From contig CAYJFS010000001.1 of the NCBI GenBank assembly GCA_964369665.1, positions 62,001 to 126,000 on the forward strand: DNA of 64,000 nt, given 5' to 3'. The stretch's first letter is position 1. Each line of letters starts with the position of its first letter. Positions 44,435 through 53,491 of the stretch are shown in pieces. The notes beneath the pieces are model-generated. The model was not told the origin of the DNA, did no database searches, and saw nothing but the letters and a program-made list of their open reading frames with translations. Source of the DNA: Bilophila sp964369665 (GTDB taxonomy: Bacteria > Desulfobacterota > Desulfovibrionia > Desulfovibrionales > Desulfovibrionaceae). Both the position numbers and the translations under genes were made by a program.

Positions 44435-45184
44435 TCATAAAATTTGTTCAAGAAATTGTTGGAGTCTTGGGTGTTGAGGAGTATTAAATATATGATTAGG
44501 AGAATTCTCTTCAATAATTTGTCCTTGATCCATAAAGATAATACGGTCAGCAACTTCTCTAGCAAAACCCATTTCATGTGTAACTACAATCATAGTCATA
44601 CCTTCTTTTGCAAGGTTTTTCATAACATCTAAAACTTCGCCAATCATTTCAGGGTCAAGAGCTGATGTTGGCTCATCAAACAACATGATTTTAGGTTGCA
44701 TAGCTAATGCCCTGGCAATAGCAACACGTTGTTGCTGACCTCCTGATAGAGTGTATGGATATACATGAACCTTTTCGGCAAGACCTACTTTTTTTAAAAG
44801 CTGTAATGCTTGATTCTCTGCTTCATTATTAGAAAGTTTTCTTAAGTAGATAGGGGCCATAGTGATATTTTGTAAAACTGTTTTATGTGGAAATAAGTTA
44901 AAATTTTGGAAAACCATACCTAATTCTTGACGGATTTTATTCATATCGTTTTCTGGTGCATTAATATCAAGGCCGTCGACAATGATTGTACCTTTGTCAA
45001 TAGTTTCTAGTTTGTTGATTGAACGTAATAATGTTGACTTTCCAGATCCTGAAGGTCCTATAATAACAACTTTTTCACCTTGTGTTACTTGAAGGTTTAT
45101 TTCGTTTAGAGCTGTATGGTTTCCAAAAAATTTCCATACATTAGATATTATTATGATTGGTTCTATGGTTGTGTTACTTGTCAT
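44435..45184 (-). CDS. Polar amino-acid ABC transporter, ATP-binding protein
   Basis: The ATPase has Walker A GPSGSGKST, the signature TLSGGQQQRVAIARAL, Walker B IMLFDEPTSAL and the H-loop VVTHEMGF, giving a GlnQ/HisP-type 249-residue protein. It overlaps the permease gene by 11 bases and ends the leftward binding protein-permease-ATPase operon. Substrate cannot be fixed from the ATPase. Confidence 0.95.
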   Translation of the reverse strand: MTSNTTIEPIIIISNVWKFFGNHTALNEINLQVTQGEKVVIIGPSGSGKSTLLRSINKLETIDKGTIIVDGLDINAPENDMNKIRQELGMVFQNFNLFPHKTVLQNITMAPIYLRKLSNNEAENQALQLLKKVGLAEKVHVYPYTLSGGQQQRVAIARALAMQPKIMLFDEPTSALDPEMIGEVLDVMKNLAKEGMTMIVVTHEMGFAREVADRIIFMDQGQIIEENSPNHIFNTPQHPRLQQFLEQIL

Positions 45185-45950
45185 AATAGTTAAGCTTCCC
45201 TTCCATAATACTTACACCTTTAGAGAGTATGAGTGTGATAATAAGATAAATAAGAGCAATTAAAGTATATGTTTCAAAATATTCAAATGTTTGTGCTGCA
45301 TATTCTCTACCTCGACGAAGAATGTCTGCTACAGCAATAATAGAAATAAGAGAAGTATCTTTAAGCATAGCAATACATTCGTTGCCTATAGGGGGAAGAA
45401 TTGTTCGTATAGCTTGTGGCAAAATGATGTATTGCATAGTTTCATAAGAAGTAAAACCAAGAGAACGTGCAGCTTCATATTGCCCTTTAGGAACAGCAAG
45501 AATACCTGCTCTAAAGACTTCTCCCATATATGCACCATAGCAAAAACTTATACTAATAATTGCTGAAATAAGTGGTGAAAATTTACCTAATGCATAATAG
45601 ATATAGAAAAGCTGTACCAGTAAAGGTATACCACGGATTACTTCTACATAGGTAGACGTAGTAATATTTATAAAGGGATTTTGAGATAGTCGTCCAAAAG
45701 CAGTTAATATACCTATAGGTAATGTGCACAATAATGATAAAAATGTCACTTCAAAGGTAATAAAAATTCCATCATAAATAAATTTTATGATATTAAAGTA
45801 TGTTTCTGAACCAAAAACACATAAAATAACCACCAATGATATTGAGCCAAAAAATGCAATATTCCAAGCATTAATAAGATTTTTTTCTTTAGGATCTGGA
45901 ATAGAGGCACCATCAGTGATTTCTATACGAATATTAGGCTCATATTGCAT
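45174..45950 (-). CDS. Polar amino-acid ABC transporter, permease
   Basis: The 258-residue protein has several membrane helices. The HAAT-type permease loop EAARSLGFTSYETMQYIILPQAIRTILPPIGNE contacts the ATPase. RGIPLLVQLFYIYYAL is also typical. ATG 45950 (MQYEPN) is chosen since GAGG lies about seven bases upstream. The N-terminus is cytoplasmic. Only one permease is encoded, so it would form a homodimer. Confidence 0.93.
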   Translation of the reverse strand: MQYEPNIRIEITDGASIPDPKEKNLINAWNIAFFGSISLVVILCVFGSETYFNIIKFIYDGIFITFEVTFLSLLCTLPIGILTAFGRLSQNPFINITTSTYVEVIRGIPLLVQLFYIYYALGKFSPLISAIISISFCYGAYMGEVFRAGILAVPKGQYEAARSLGFTSYETMQYIILPQAIRTILPPIGNECIAMLKDTSLISIIAVADILRRGREYAAQTFEYFETYTLIALIYLIITLILSKGVSIMEGKLNYYDK

Positions 45951-46007
45951 AATCATCCTCATATATAAGAATTTTAAAGAAGGCAATGTATTAATAATTA
46001 ACAGTTT

Positions 46008-46760
46008 CTATTGTGTATGAAACCATTTATTTTTTAGAGCTGTATCTAGACCTTTTTCTTTTATTAATTGAATAGCATGGTTAATTCGATTAATGATATC
46101 ATGATTCCCTTTTCTTACAGCAAATGCATAATATTCAACATCAGGAGTAGTAAGTCCAATCTTAAATTTTTTGGCATACTCTGGCTTACGTGTTATATAA
46201 TATTGAGCTACAGGGTTATCACATATAACAGCATCAATGTTTCCTTTTGCTAGGTCTTTGAATGCTAATCCTATTTCATCATATGCTTTAGGTATTACAT
46301 TAACTTTTGTTTTAGGGAGTGTCTCTATAAGTCCTGTTGTCCCAATTTGTCCTCCAATTTTTTTTCCAGTAAGATCATCTATAGATTGAATGGATGTATG
46401 AAAAGGAATAACAATAGCTTGCTGTACTTCATAGTATGGCTCACTAACGTCTATAATTTTTTGTTTTCGTTTGTCTGTAACTGTTACAGAAGATGAGATA
46501 ATATAGTTTTGATCAGTATATAATGCTGAAAATATTCCATCCCAAGGAGTATTACGTATTTCTATATTAAAATTAGCTTCTTTTGCTACAGCTTTGATAT
46601 AGTCTATAGAGTACCCAATAACGTTTTTATTTTCGTCTAAATATTCTAAAGGTGGCCATGTGGCATCAGATAAAACAATAAAGGTATCTATTTTAGCCAT
46701 AACAGGGACTGTATAGAGTATTATTATAGTGAGTAGGAGTAGACGAATAGTGGATAACAT
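46008..46760 (-). CDS. Periplasmic amino-acid-binding protein of an ABC transporter
   Basis: A signal peptide (MLSTIRLLLLTIIILYTVPVMA) precedes a SBP family 3 protein: WPPLEYLDENKNVIGYSIDYIKAVA, ISSSVTVTDKRKQKIIDVSEPYY, IGGQIGTTGLIE, and IDAVICDNPVAQYYI. The family binds polar amino acids such as glutamine, histidine or arginine; the exact ligand is not evident. It begins the operon and is read 58 bases before the permease. Confidence 0.93.
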   Translation of the reverse strand: MLSTIRLLLLTIIILYTVPVMAKIDTFIVLSDATWPPLEYLDENKNVIGYSIDYIKAVAKEANFNIEIRNTPWDGIFSALYTDQNYIISSSVTVTDKRKQKIIDVSEPYYEVQQAIVIPFHTSIQSIDDLTGKKIGGQIGTTGLIETLPKTKVNVIPKAYDEIGLAFKDLAKGNIDAVICDNPVAQYYITRKPEYAKKFKIGLTTPDVEYYAFAVRKGNHDIINRINHAIQLIKEKGLDTALKNKWFHTQ

Positions 46761-47025
46761 ACTATAGGGAAAGTTCCTTATTTGTTTAAAAGTAGCTTAA
46801 GAATATACATTTTTATTATCATAAATTTAAAAAATGATGTAGTATCTTATATATTCAGAAAAGTTTCAGCAAGAACATTTTATTTGGTTATTTTAATGTT
46901 AGCTCACTTTATTTTTTATAGAGTGTAGATATAGTGATGGTTCAATCAATAGATATTTCCTTAAAATGAATATAATAAAAAGATTAACGATATGTCTTAT
47001 AATAACTTAATATAGTTATGAATTT

Positions 47026-47628
47026 ATGAATGATATGCAAATACCTAGAAATATATTTTTGGATCGTGATGGTACAATTATAGAGGATAAAAATTATCTT
47101 TCAGATCCTAATGAGGTTGAGTTGTTGCCAGATGTTGGATCTGCATTATCAATGTTTATAGAAAAGGGATGTCATCTTTTTCTTATATCAAATCAATCTG
47201 GCATAGGTAGAGGTTTCTTTACAGATGATTCTGTTTTAGCTTGTCATAATAAGCTTGTTGAAAAGCTTTTTAAATATCATGTCCAATTTATAGATTTCCT
47301 TTGGTGTCCACATATTCCTGATGATAACTGTACATGTCGTAAACCAAATATTGGTATGTGGAATATACTTTCTGAACGTTATGGATTATTAGCTTCAGAA
47401 TCTATAATGATTGGTGATAAAGAGTCTGATATATTATTTGGTGTACAAGCAAATTTTATGGCATCTTTTTTAGTAAAAACAGGTAATGGTGCAAAAGAGG
47501 GCAGCAGGTTGGGTTACACATTTCCTGAAGATGATATGTTAATTCAGGAAAATATACATAGTGCAACAACAAAAATTATGACAGCACAAAGTATTAAGCA
47601 GATAGCATTGTGGTTTTTCACTCAATAA
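47026..47628 (+). CDS. gmhB: D-glycero-D-manno-heptose 1,7-bisphosphate phosphatase
   Basis: GmhB makes heptose 1-phosphate in ADP-heptose synthesis for the LPS core. HAD motif I FLDRDGTIIEDKNYL, motif II SNQSGIGRGFF, the zinc-binding WCPHIPDDNCTCRKP and MIGDKESDILFG are all present. The 200-residue length is normal. It agrees with the GT9 gene at 9.7 kb. The next gene is folC, 59 bases on. Confidence 0.92.
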   Translation: MNDMQIPRNIFLDRDGTIIEDKNYLSDPNEVELLPDVGSALSMFIEKGCHLFLISNQSGIGRGFFTDDSVLACHNKLVEKLFKYHVQFIDFLWCPHIPDDNCTCRKPNIGMWNILSERYGLLASESIMIGDKESDILFGVQANFMASFLVKTGNGAKEGSRLGYTFPEDDMLIQENIHSATTKIMTAQSIKQIALWFFTQ

Positions 47629-47687
47629 TTTGATTTTAAACAAAAAATTGATAAAAAGTATTAAAAATATAATTATTTAAGATTATT

Positions 47688-49001
47688 ATGAAATTTAAAA
47701 ATTTTGAAGAAATACAATGCTTTTTAGACAATCTTAATCAGCACCATGTAGATCTTGGGCTTGAAAGAATGAAGAAAGCCATAACTTTATTAGGTTTAGA
47801 TGTATTCCCATGTAAAGCAATACAGGTAGTAGGAACAAATGGTAAAGGCTCTACAGTAACCTTTTTATCAGCACTTGCACAATCACATGGTTTAAAGGTT
47901 GGTTTATATACTTCTCCTCATTTTGTGACTCCTAGGGAGCGAGTGCATATTAATGGTAAGATGTTATCACCAGATATATGGTGTGAAAATATGGGCTATG
48001 TTGTTTCAAAAATTCACTCAGTAACATATTTTGAGTTATTGACGCTTTTTGCATTATATACGTTTATTCTTTCTAGAGTTGATCTTATAATATTAGAAGC
48101 AGGGTTAGGAGGAAAATATGATGCAACAACGGCTATACCTGTAGACTTAGTTTGTTATACACCTATAAGTCTTGACCATGAAAAATTTCTTGGTGAAACG
48201 GTTTCTGAAATAGCTTTAGAAAAAGCACAAGCAATACGGACAAATAAATTTGTATTAACTGGTCCACAAGAACATGATGTTTTTGATATTCTCTATCGTA
48301 TAGCAAAAGACAAGAAAGCTTTTTTTTACTCTGTTGACCAGTTAATACTACCTTATGACATTTCATCTTTGAGTTATACATTTATGTATCAAGATAAAAA
48401 TGACAAAGAGTCTGTGAAGAAACAAAAGCTTGGTTTACTAGGCAAGCATCAGACTTTGAATGCAAAGCTTGCATTAGGAGCATGGTCTATTTTGTCTCAA
48501 GAGTATAGTTGGAATTTAGATACAGTCTCTATACGTAAAGGACTTATACATGCATATATACCAGGTAGATTTCAATTTGTTAAGCTTAATTCAAGGCTAG
48601 GTAACTTATCAATAATACTTGATGGAGCTCATAATCCTGGTTCACTTGAAGCTATTGCTTTAGAACTTCAGCGGTTATGTATAGTACCAAGTGCTGTTAT
48701 TTTTTCCTGTTTTGCAGATAAAAATATTCCAAAAATGGTAACAATTATAGAAAAAATTGCTTGTGATGCACAAATTATTATCCCTACTATCCAAGTCCAT
48801 GATCGAGCTATTGATAGTCATGAGTTAGCTACATATTTCACTTCTTCTCGTGCTATTCCTGTACAGCGTTTAAAGTTAGCTCTGACATATATTATAGAAA
48901 AAAATATAGACTCTAGTATACAAAAACCTGTTATTATTATTGGGTCATTATACTTACTTGGAGAATTTTTTACGTTATATCCTGATAGTTTGGTATTATA
49001 A
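47688..49001 (+). CDS. folC: Folylpolyglutamate synthase / dihydrofolate synthase
   Basis: FolC makes dihydrofolate from dihydropteroate and adds glutamates to folates. The ATP-binding P loop VVGTNGKGSTVTFL is near residue 48, followed by SPHFVTPRERVHING and LEAGLGGKYDATTAI. The C-terminal domain has ILDGAHNPGSLEAI and IVIGSL-like IIIGSLYLLGEFF. At 437 residues it is full length. It feeds formyl-THF to PurN. Confidence 0.94.
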   Translation: MKFKNFEEIQCFLDNLNQHHVDLGLERMKKAITLLGLDVFPCKAIQVVGTNGKGSTVTFLSALAQSHGLKVGLYTSPHFVTPRERVHINGKMLSPDIWCENMGYVVSKIHSVTYFELLTLFALYTFILSRVDLIILEAGLGGKYDATTAIPVDLVCYTPISLDHEKFLGETVSEIALEKAQAIRTNKFVLTGPQEHDVFDILYRIAKDKKAFFYSVDQLILPYDISSLSYTFMYQDKNDKESVKKQKLGLLGKHQTLNAKLALGAWSILSQEYSWNLDTVSIRKGLIHAYIPGRFQFVKLNSRLGNLSIILDGAHNPGSLEAIALELQRLCIVPSAVIFSCFADKNIPKMVTIIEKIACDAQIIIPTIQVHDRAIDSHELATYFTSSRAIPVQRLKLALTYIIEKNIDSSIQKPVIIIGSLYLLGEFFTLYPDSLVL

Positions 49002-49052
49002 GTTTGGTTGTAGTAAAAATTTAGAAAAGTATAAACTTGAGGCTTGTGTGTA

Positions 49053-50465
49053 ATGAAAGAATTTTTTCGTGAGTTACCATCCATGGATATCTGTTTGAAA
49101 AAAGTTGCTATAGAAGATGCAGAGCTTTTTCAAAAAACGCCTCGTTTATTGCTAAAAGAAGCAATAAATACTTTTTTTGATCTTATACGTCTCCAAATAA
49201 AAGATGGTCATTATGTCGACAATACAATGTTTAATTTGGAATATATTTATCCAAAAATGCTTTCTTTTATTAAAAGTTCTACACAAGCAAAGTTTTGTAA
49301 AGTTTTAAATGGAACAGGTATTATTATACATACAAATATGGGACGTTCTGTTTTAGCTCAAGAGGCATTAGAGGCAATATGTAATGTTTGCAATAGTTAT
49401 TCAAATTTAGAGTTAGCTTTAGAAACAGGGACACGTGGTAGCAGATATAGTCATATTATGGACTTACTTTGTTTATTAACAGGTGCTGAATCAGCAGTTG
49501 TTGTAAATAATAATGCTGCAGCTGTGCTTATTACTTTGAATACGCTATGTAAAGGAAAGGAAGTTATTGTTTCTCGTGGACAACTTGTTGAAATAGGTGG
49601 TAGTTTTCGAATCCCTGATGTTATGGAACATAGTGGAGCATTGTTACATGAGGTTGGCTGTACAAATCGTGTACACTATAAAGACTATGAAAATGCAATG
49701 AATGATAATACTGCTGCAATTATGCGTGTGCATACATCAAATTATCGTGTGATAGGTTTTCATAGCGATGTGTCATTACAAGAGTTAGTTGCCTTAGGCA
49801 AGAAATATAATGCAGTAGTTATTGAAGATTTAGGTAGTGGTAGTTTTTTTGATTTTTCAGAATATGGTCTTCCAGGAGAACCTACTATACAGACTGTTGT
49901 AGCATCAGGAGTAGATGTTGTAACGTTTTCTGGTGATAAAGTCCTAGGTGGTCCACAGGCAGGTATTATTTTAGGTAAGAAAGCTGTTATAGAAAAAATA
50001 GCTTCTAACCCTTTGAATAGAGTCTTACGGATAGATAAAATGACTTTAGCAGCTCTTGAAGCTACTTTGAGACTTTATTTAAATAAAGATATAGCTTTTA
50101 AAAGTATCCCTACTTTAGCAATGATGACAATGAAATTTAATGTACTTATAGAAAGAGCAGAACACCTAGCTACAGAATTAAAAAATACATGTAGAGATAT
50201 GGCAGAAATATATATACAAAAAGGCTATTCTCAGGTTGGTGGAGGTTCTTTTCCTGAACATAACCTTCCAACATCCCTTGTTTTTATAAAACCATATAAA
50301 CATACACCAGAAGCTTTAAAAAAAGCCTTACTGAAGACAGATCCTCCTTTAATTGGTAGATTAGAAGATCAAGCGTTTTGTATAGATCCAAGAACAATAA
50401 TAAATGATGATGTAAAATTTATTGCTAATGTTATCTTTCAGGCTTTTCATGCATTGTCGATATAA
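49053..50465 (+). CDS. selA: L-seryl-tRNA(Sec) selenium transferase
   Basis: SelA converts seryl-tRNA(Sec) to selenocysteinyl-tRNA. NGTGIIIHTNMGRSVL, AVVVNNNAAAVLITL, LVEIGGSFRIPDVM, VIEDLGSGSFFDFSEYGLPGEP and the PLP lysine segment TFSGDKVLGGPQAGIILG are typical. At 470 residues it is full length. ATG 49053 is preferred over a TTG nine bases earlier, as GAGG is at a workable distance. It implies that selB, selC and selD exist elsewhere and that selenoproteins are made. Confidence 0.96.
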   Translation: MKEFFRELPSMDICLKKVAIEDAELFQKTPRLLLKEAINTFFDLIRLQIKDGHYVDNTMFNLEYIYPKMLSFIKSSTQAKFCKVLNGTGIIIHTNMGRSVLAQEALEAICNVCNSYSNLELALETGTRGSRYSHIMDLLCLLTGAESAVVVNNNAAAVLITLNTLCKGKEVIVSRGQLVEIGGSFRIPDVMEHSGALLHEVGCTNRVHYKDYENAMNDNTAAIMRVHTSNYRVIGFHSDVSLQELVALGKKYNAVVIEDLGSGSFFDFSEYGLPGEPTIQTVVASGVDVVTFSGDKVLGGPQAGIILGKKAVIEKIASNPLNRVLRIDKMTLAALEATLRLYLNKDIAFKSIPTLAMMTMKFNVLIERAEHLATELKNTCRDMAEIYIQKGYSQVGGGSFPEHNLPTSLVFIKPYKHTPEALKKALLKTDPPLIGRLEDQAFCIDPRTIINDDVKFIANVIFQAFHALSI

Positions 50466-50479
50466 TAAAGGAAGAAATT

Positions 50480-51862
50480 ATGAAAACTTCTTTGAAGTAT
50501 ATTAAAAAAAATTGTTGGGAAGTTTATACTGATAAAGCAAGCGTAAGTGCTATGGATATTCTTGCCAAAAGATATATCAAATTTTTATCTTCTTGTAAGA
50601 CAGAACGTGAAACCATTACAGAACTTCGATCTATATTAAAAAATGCAGGGTATTCTGAAGATTTTTCTGAGAAGTTTGTCTTTCGAACGTATAAAGATAA
50701 AACTATTTTTATAGCACGAAAAGGTAAAAAAAAGCTCAAAGAAGGTGTACATATAGTTAGTGCACATGTAGATACACCACGTATAGATTTTAAACAGTGT
50801 CCATTACAAGAGCAAGTTGGTATTGGTCAGGCTAAAACGCATTATTATGGTGGTATTAAAAAATATCAATGGTTAGCTAGACCATTAGCATTACACGGTG
50901 TCATTATAACTGAAAATAGAGGTTGTATACAGGTTTCGTTAGGAGAAGAAAAAGATGAACCTGTATTTACAATATTAGATCTATTGCCACATCTTGCACA
51001 AAAAGAAGCAGGTAAAAAACTTTCAGAAGCTTTTGAAGCAGAAAAACTTAATATAGTTCTTGGTCATAAGCCTTTAATTTCTAAGAAAAAAGTAAAGGAT
51101 AGCCATGGATGTGATTATATAAAAGAACATCTTATTGATATTTTCTATAAAAAATATGGTATTTGTGAAGAAGATTTACTTTCTTCAGAAATACAAGCTG
51201 TTCCTGCAGGACCAGCTCAGTTTGTTGGTTTAGATGAAGCACTTATTGGAGGCTATGGTCATGATGATCGTGTATGTGTGTATTTAGCTCTTATGGCCTT
51301 ACTAGAAAGTAAAAAATTAGAACATACAGCATGTCTTATTTTTTGGGATAAAGAAGAGATAGGCTCTGAAGGTTCAACTGGTGCACAGTCAAAATTTTTT
51401 GAATACTGCATGCAAGATATTCTTGAAGCATGGGAACCAAAAACAGCATTACGTACAGTATTTCAAAACACTAAAGCTCTTTCAGCAGATGTACATGCTG
51501 CTATTGATCCAGATTGGCAAGAGCTACATGAAAAACTCAATGCAGCAATAATAGGTTATGGTCCTTCTTTTGCAAAATTTACAGGTTCTCGAGGGAAATA
51601 TGGTGCTAATGATGCACATCCAGAGTATGTTGCATGGCTTCGTGGTATTCTTAATAAAAAAGGTATACCATGGCAGATGGCAGAACTTGGTAAAGTTGAT
51701 CTTGGAGGTGGAGGCACAGTTGCTTCTTATCTTGCTGCATATGGAATAGATACAATTGATTTTGGGCCAGCAGTACTTTCAATGCATAGTCCATTTGAGA
51801 TTATTTCAAAAGTAGACATATATGCTACAAAATTAGCATATATGACATTTTTGGAGTCATGA
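50480..51862 (+). CDS. M18 family aminopeptidase
   Basis: This zinc metallopeptidase removes N-terminal residues. Metal ligands are in SAHVDTPRIDFK (His, Asp), YGHDDRVCVYLALMALLE (Asp), WDKEEIGSEGSTGAQS (Glu) and the final MHSPFEIISKVD (His). The M18 C-terminus ends in KLAYMTFLES. At 460 residues the length is normal. It begins 15 bases after selA with GGAAG upstream. It is cytosolic, with no signal. Confidence 0.9.
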   Translation: MKTSLKYIKKNCWEVYTDKASVSAMDILAKRYIKFLSSCKTERETITELRSILKNAGYSEDFSEKFVFRTYKDKTIFIARKGKKKLKEGVHIVSAHVDTPRIDFKQCPLQEQVGIGQAKTHYYGGIKKYQWLARPLALHGVIITENRGCIQVSLGEEKDEPVFTILDLLPHLAQKEAGKKLSEAFEAEKLNIVLGHKPLISKKKVKDSHGCDYIKEHLIDIFYKKYGICEEDLLSSEIQAVPAGPAQFVGLDEALIGGYGHDDRVCVYLALMALLESKKLEHTACLIFWDKEEIGSEGSTGAQSKFFEYCMQDILEAWEPKTALRTVFQNTKALSADVHAAIDPDWQELHEKLNAAIIGYGPSFAKFTGSRGKYGANDAHPEYVAWLRGILNKKGIPWQMAELGKVDLGGGGTVASYLAAYGIDTIDFGPAVLSMHSPFEIISKVDIYATKLAYMTFLES

Positions 51863-51906
51863 TTGAATTTTATTTATACTATAATACAGAATTATAAGGA
51901 TATACT

Positions 51907-52251
51907 ATGGCTATTAAAATTATTAAGCGTCCGCCATTATGTATTATACGTTTAGTCGATGATCTTACTATTGAGACAGCAATAGCTACACAGCAAGAAT
52001 TAGAAAATATTTTTGGGACAGTTAGTTCAGTAGGTGATATTATTGTAGATCTTTCTAAGGTTGAGAAGGTTGATGATTCAGGAATAAGTGCCGTTATAAC
52101 AACAATGATTGCTACACGTGCAAAGGGTATTAGAATTATGCTTTATCAACCTGCAGAGCATGTACAAAACATTATGGATACAATGGAAGTAGATGGTTTT
52201 TTCCCTTTAATTACTTCAGAGGAAGACTTGATGTCTCGTTTACTTCAATAG
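51907..52251 (+). CDS. STAS-domain anti-sigma-factor antagonist-like protein
   Basis: The 114 residues are one STAS domain: LTIETAIATQQELENIF, DIIVDLSKVEKVDDSGISAVITTM, then AKGIRIMLYQPAEHVQNIM. The DDSG segment is where partner-switching antagonists carry a phosphorylatable Ser. No kinase or anti-sigma gene adjoins it. It precedes the FapA-like gene by 97 bases. Confidence 0.85.
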   Translation: MAIKIIKRPPLCIIRLVDDLTIETAIATQQELENIFGTVSSVGDIIVDLSKVEKVDDSGISAVITTMIATRAKGIRIMLYQPAEHVQNIMDTMEVDGFFPLITSEEDLMSRLLQ

Positions 52252-52348
52252 ATATTTTTTATTGATATAGTTAGTGAATTATTTAATTTGATATATATAA
52301 TGAATTGTTTGATAAGTAGAGCAAATAATTTTTTATAGGTAGCTATAA

Positions 52349-53491
52349 ATGAAGATGTACTTACAGCATTATTTTAGACCAAACTTTAATCATTTACAGT
52401 TACGTCCAGATGTTGATGATAAAGGTCAAACTGACTTATATAATCTTGGTTATGTACAGAATGTAGTAAAAGGCCAAATATTGGCTGAAATAGTACCATT
52501 GTCTTCTATAAAAAATCCTGAATCCCATTTTATACTTAAAGATAAAATTTTTCCTCAAGGACCTAATACCTATATTAATCCTGAATATCCACAATATTTA
52601 TTAGCAGCTGTTAATGGATATGTATTTTACTATGAAGATAAAATATCTGTAAAAAAGCTTCTAAATGTTCGGTCAAATGTTGATTTCCGTACAGGAAACA
52701 TTGTTTTTGTTGGTGATGTAATGGTTCATGAAGATGTTAGAGCAGGATTTCAGGTACAGGCTAATAATATACTTATTAATGGTATGGTTGAAGGGGGAGA
52801 AATTCGTGCACGAAAAGATATCAAAGTAGTTGGGGGAGCTCGTGGGGGTAATAATAGGTGTTTATTATCTGCAGGTAGTAGTTTGAAGATAAATTTTGCT
52901 GAAAATGCAGAACTACGTTCAAGAAAAAAACTTTACATAGATCGTTTTTGTTTACAATGTAAAGTGTATTCTTTAGAGGAATGCATTGTCTCAGGTATGG
53001 TTCTTGGTGGTAGTATACAATCTCTAAAGCATGTTCTTGTTAAAGATGTTGTGGGGAACAACTCTGGTGTATCAACAAAAATATTTCTTGGCTATGATCC
53101 TTTTTTGCTAAGAGATTTAGAGCGTTGTGAGGCACGTCTTGAGAAGCTTAATGAAAGAATAACACATTATACAAATATTGTTGGCCATCTCCCTCCAGAA
53201 ACAAATGAGAAGACAAAGGAACTTTTTCAAGAGAACAAAAGACGTGAACGTCTTATTTCTTATCGTAATGCTTTGTGGGATCTCTTGCAGCTTGATGAGG
53301 CACAGGCTAAAGCATGTCGTTTTGTTGTTTTAGGTACAGTATATCCTGGTGTTGAAGTTACTATTGGTCCAGCTTTTTATATTGTAAAAGAAGAACTTCA
53401 TAATATTTTATTTAAATTACAAAATGAAGAAATAGTTATTGAGCCTGCTCCAGAAAATATCAAAGTATTTTTTACATCTCATGAAAATTAA
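52349..53491 (+). CDS. FapA (DUF342) family protein
   Basis: A beta-helix core is built from repeats such as VDFRTGNIVFVGDVMVHEDV, NNILINGMVEGGEIRARKDI and CIVSGMVLGGSIQSL, with an alpha-helical coiled coil near 260-310 (LERCEARLEKLNERI). This matches the flagellar assembly protein A / FapA family, some of which affect flagellar assembly or polymer-related matrix. Its role here is not known. It overlaps the next gene by 11 bases, so the two are translationally coupled. Confidence 0.85.
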   Translation: MKMYLQHYFRPNFNHLQLRPDVDDKGQTDLYNLGYVQNVVKGQILAEIVPLSSIKNPESHFILKDKIFPQGPNTYINPEYPQYLLAAVNGYVFYYEDKISVKKLLNVRSNVDFRTGNIVFVGDVMVHEDVRAGFQVQANNILINGMVEGGEIRARKDIKVVGGARGGNNRCLLSAGSSLKINFAENAELRSRKKLYIDRFCLQCKVYSLEECIVSGMVLGGSIQSLKHVLVKDVVGNNSGVSTKIFLGYDPFLLRDLERCEARLEKLNERITHYTNIVGHLPPETNEKTKELFQENKRRERLISYRNALWDLLQLDEAQAKACRFVVLGTVYPGVEVTIGPAFYIVKEELHNILFKLQNEEIVIEPAPENIKVFFTSHEN

